In this document: positions 34,341 to 36,419 of the stretch, one piece after another | Numbering within the stretch: position 1 is the first letter of the stretch | How the letters are laid out: each line of letters opens with the position of its first letter | Assembly (NCBI GenBank): GCA_028693055.1 | Contig: JAQUWD010000040.1 | Location: 1-36,419 of the forward strand | DNA from: Eubacteriales bacterium | Lineage (GTDB): Bacteria; Bacillota; Clostridia; Christensenellales; Aristaeellaceae | Reading direction: 5' to 3' | Length of the DNA: 36,419 bases | Notes under the pieces: generated by a model | Database searches by the model: none | The model's input: only the letters and a program-made list of their open reading frames with translations | Told to the model about the DNA's origin: nothing | Made by a program: the position numbers and the translations under genes

Positions 34341-36180
34341 TGACGATGTCTCCCTTCGGAATCCAGATTTCTGCCTTTGTTCCAATTTCGAGTCGACTTT
34401 GTATGTCTAAAGTGCCCTTGGACTGCATTTCAACGCGGCGGCGTACATTCTCGATACCGATATGGGAGCGCCCATCACTGACGGGTTCACTCCTATCAAA
34501 GCCTGCGCCGTCGTCGCGGATTGTCACTCGCCACCCATTGGCCTCTTCTTTGGTTGACAGCCAAATGGTTCCACCTTCCTTCTTTTTGCCCAAGCCGTAT
34601 TTCACTGCGTTTTCCACAAGCGGCTGCACTGAAAGGGATGGAATCATGAAATCCTCGGCGCCAATATCATATTCAACATTCAGTTTATCGCCAAAGCGAA
34701 CCTTTTCAATGTCCAAATAAATTTGAGTATGCTTCAGCTCCGTTGAAAACGGTACAGGCAAGGTCTGGGTAAGGGAATCCAAATTTCCACGCAAATATTC
34801 CGAAAAATCCACCGTCGTTTTCTTCGCTTTTTGTGGATCAAGGTCGCACAGCCTTGCGATAGCCGTTAGCGCATTGTAAAGAAAATGCGGCTGAATTTGG
34901 CTCAGGGTAATGGCAACGCGACTTTGAATCAGCTCGTTTTCCTGCTCTGTCACACGCTTTTGAGCGCGATAAGCCTGCGGCACGCTCCGAACAGTCCATA
35001 CCAGAAACACAATAAAGGTTGCGAGAAACACCGTGTTAAAGCCGATTCCTCTGTGCCACCAGCCAAACCGCGCATTGAGCAGCTCCATGCCCATTGTCAC
35101 AAGAAGCAGCAGCGCAGCGTACAACTGCGGCGCGATCTTGCGTTCCACCTGACGCAGTCTGATCATACATCCAAGGCTCATGAGCACTAGCCACATTCCC
35201 TGCAGCGTGCACCATGGAATAAGCGTATTTCGCAAAAGGACAGTGCCCCTTAAGCAGAGCAGTGTAATAACTGCATCTGCAAAGCCAACGACCATCGCGG
35301 CTATTTGATTTGCCGTTTTCCATTTCCCATTGAGAAAGGTTGTGACGTACATGCCCATGCATAATCCGATCATCATACGACAAATCTGTGCCCCGCAGAC
35401 CGCTAAATCCGCCGGCATTGCCAATAGCGAGCTATCCATTGTATCCAGCCACATCAGGCCGCCTGCGAAAAGAGAGAGACCTCCCATTGACCACAGGCTG
35501 TCGCCGAATAACGATGCGGTAACGTCATCTGCAAAAGCTACGCCCAGCAGCAGCAAGGATAGAACTATGATGAAGGTTCCCAGCGTTCGCCAAAGCTGAC
35601 CGCAAACCAGCACATCTTCAAGCATTGTAAATTCATTTTGAGATCGCATCATAAAATCCAGCGGGTGAAGAATGAAGTTTTCAAACGTTTTGGTGTTGCC
35701 CATAAACAGATTTGTGAGAAAGTCTTGATAAGCGCGAGGGTTTCCCAACGGATGGTGATTGATGAGGCGAATTTCCACCGTGTCGTCCGAAGTGATGGAC
35801 TCGTTGTACCAATTAAGCCATTTGACGTTCCAATCCTCTTGGCTCCATTCGTGATCGGACAAGGTAAGCAGGATAGGCTCCTGATCGTTTACTATAAGCC
35901 ATGCCTCGAGATGCTCCAAATAGAAATGCAGATTTGTTTGGGGAAACACATCATTAAAGTGACCATGCAGGCGAAGCTCCCCGTCCAGCGCATTAATGGT
36001 CGTGCTACCGGACAACGGTTTCCATTCATCGTTTCCTTGGCAGTATTCGCCGGTAAAGGTAAGGGGAATAGGGATGGCCGATCTAGCCTGCATGCTCATC
36101 AGGTAGCTTGTGACCAGCCACGTGACAAACAGCCCGGCCAGAATGACAAAACCGATGATTTTGCCTTTGTGGTGCTTCAT
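34300..36180 (-). CDS. LytS/YesM-like (His_kinase family) membrane sensor kinase
   Basis: A 626-aa protein from ATG 36180; a longer start at 36231 has AGGA only two bases from its ATG and puts 17 polar residues before TM1, so I prefer the shorter one. TM1 is at 9-29, an extracytoplasmic beta-rich domain at about 35-190, then about seven TM segments to 397, like the 7TMR-DISM plan. The His_kinase motif is QIQPHFLYNAL with His432. The HATPase has ENAVKYG and DDGAGF. Such kinases commonly sense envelope stress or sugars. It overlaps the SARP-like regulator gene. A partial GEMM riboswitch lies upstream. Confidence 0.87.
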   Translation of the reverse strand: MKHHKGKIIGFVILAGLFVTWLVTSYLMSMQARSAIPIPLTFTGEYCQGNDEWKPLSGSTTINALDGELRLHGHFNDVFPQTNLHFYLEHLEAWLIVNDQEPILLTLSDHEWSQEDWNVKWLNWYNESITSDDTVEIRLINHHPLGNPRAYQDFLTNLFMGNTKTFENFILHPLDFMMRSQNEFTMLEDVLVCGQLWRTLGTFIIVLSLLLLGVAFADDVTASLFGDSLWSMGGLSLFAGGLMWLDTMDSSLLAMPADLAVCGAQICRMMIGLCMGMYVTTFLNGKWKTANQIAAMVVGFADAVITLLCLRGTVLLRNTLIPWCTLQGMWLVLMSLGCMIRLRQVERKIAPQLYAALLLLVTMGMELLNARFGWWHRGIGFNTVFLATFIVFLVWTVRSVPQAYRAQKRVTEQENELIQSRVAITLSQIQPHFLYNALTAIARLCDLDPQKAKKTTVDFSEYLRGNLDSLTQTLPVPFSTELKHTQIYLDIEKVRFGDKLNVEYDIGAEDFMIPSLSVQPLVENAVKYGLGKKKEGGTIWLSTKEEANGWRVTIRDDGAGFDRSEPVSDGRSHIGIENVRRRVEMQSKGTLDIQSRLEIGTKAEIWIPKGDIVNDDSMCGRRTAGA

Positions 36181-36248
36181 TTTAGATAAACCTGCCTTCC
36201 CTGTTTGGATTTTCGATATCGATTTCCGCATCGTCCTGCTTGATTCAA

Positions 36249-36277
36249 ACCCTAATCCATGGTAAAGGTTTTGTCAA
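36249..36277 (-). promoter_or_regulatory. Candidate promoter of the LytS/YesM-like kinase
   Basis: On the minus strand a perfect TTGACA (36272-36277), 17 bp, then TAGGGT (36249-36254), a poor -10 box. If real it starts the kinase mRNA downstream of the partial riboswitch and bypasses it. Confidence 0.4.
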
Positions 36278-36366
36278 GAGCAAGGAATCTCAGGTTCTTT
36301 TCTTCTTACCGTGAAAAAGTACATTCAGGAAAATAATGGAAGTAACTTAAAATCGAGTTTACCAAC

Positions 36367-36419
36367 TTGCAGAAATATGCAACAGCGGTAGCCTAGATAG
36401 GTGCGAAAGCCCCGTGCTT
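36367..36419 (-). promoter_or_regulatory. 3' half of a probable second c-di-GMP-I (GEMM) riboswitch, cut by window end
   Basis: From the edge the minus strand reads AAGCACGGGGCTTTCG, then CACCTATCTA, then GGCTACCGCTGTTGCA. This fits the part of GEMM-I after CGCAAAG: the P2 strand, a GG-CT receptor side and the 3' GGCTACC...TTGC. A dyad TTGCA/TGCAA (36367-36382) follows at the same place as CTGCA/TGCAG in the riboswitch at 21721. The 5' half lies outside the window, so it cannot be confirmed. No good intrinsic terminator is seen before the kinase gene. Confidence 0.55.

Overview
The window looks like chromosomal DNA of a Gram-positive bacterium of the class Clostridia, possibly a gut-type lineage. 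The reasons are strong AGGAGG-type ribosome binding sites, MKK-type signal peptides, a sortase-type anchor, LytTR and SARP-like regulators, and very large PAS-rich hybrid histidine kinases. The species cannot be named from sequence alone. The standard genetic code fits: TGA is used as a normal stop, including two ATGA start/stop overlaps. I see no IS element, phage gene, CRISPR array, tRNA or complete rRNA.

Layout, left to right. (1) 1-8660, minus strand: a signalling operon. A decayed XRE regulator start is followed by a 1669-aa multi-PAS hybrid kinase, a 7TM hybrid kinase with two receivers, and a receiver-kinase interrupted by an in-frame TGA and cut by the window edge. (2) 9107-12359, minus: a secreted operon of a double-SH3 protein, a small exported protein and an M13 metallopeptidase. 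(3) 12570-13364, plus: a LytTR-PAS transcription factor whose stop codon overlaps that of the convergent operon. (4) 13361-21902, minus: a phosphorelay operon with a promoter, a cyclic-di-GMP-I (GEMM) riboswitch and an intrinsic terminator in its leader. Its genes are an XRE-PAS regulator, a Cache hybrid kinase, two Hpt proteins and a frameshifted CheB-CheR-PAS-kinase-receiver. (5) 21916-23617, minus: a SARP-like response regulator, a degenerate receiver and a DUF3592-like membrane protein. (6) 23816-29631, plus: a membrane protein, a second SH3/small-protein pair, a sortase-anchored LRR protein and a C11 (clostripain-like) peptidase. (7) 29792-33374, minus: an M16C metallopeptidase and a small membrane protein. 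(8) 33546-36419, minus: a LytS/YesM-like kinase with a second SARP-like regulator, and what looks like the 3' half of another GEMM riboswitch at the edge.

How it may fit together (inference): the window joins a dense sensory apparatus (five hybrid kinases, two Hpt proteins, four DNA-binding regulators) to a set of exported and wall-associated proteins, namely SH3, LRR and three unrelated peptidase families. Two operons appear to be controlled by c-di-GMP through riboswitches. The divergent promoter region at 23671-23756 carries a symmetric pair of 11-bp-period direct repeats, each ending 9 bp from a -10 box, as expected for SARP-type activation. This would let the SARP-like regulator drive both itself and the secreted-protein operon. 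Several kinase genes carry disruptions (a nonsense codon, a one-base frameshift, an XRE remnant, and an in-frame linker between kinase and Hpt), so the kinase set seems to be in flux or the assembly has errors there.
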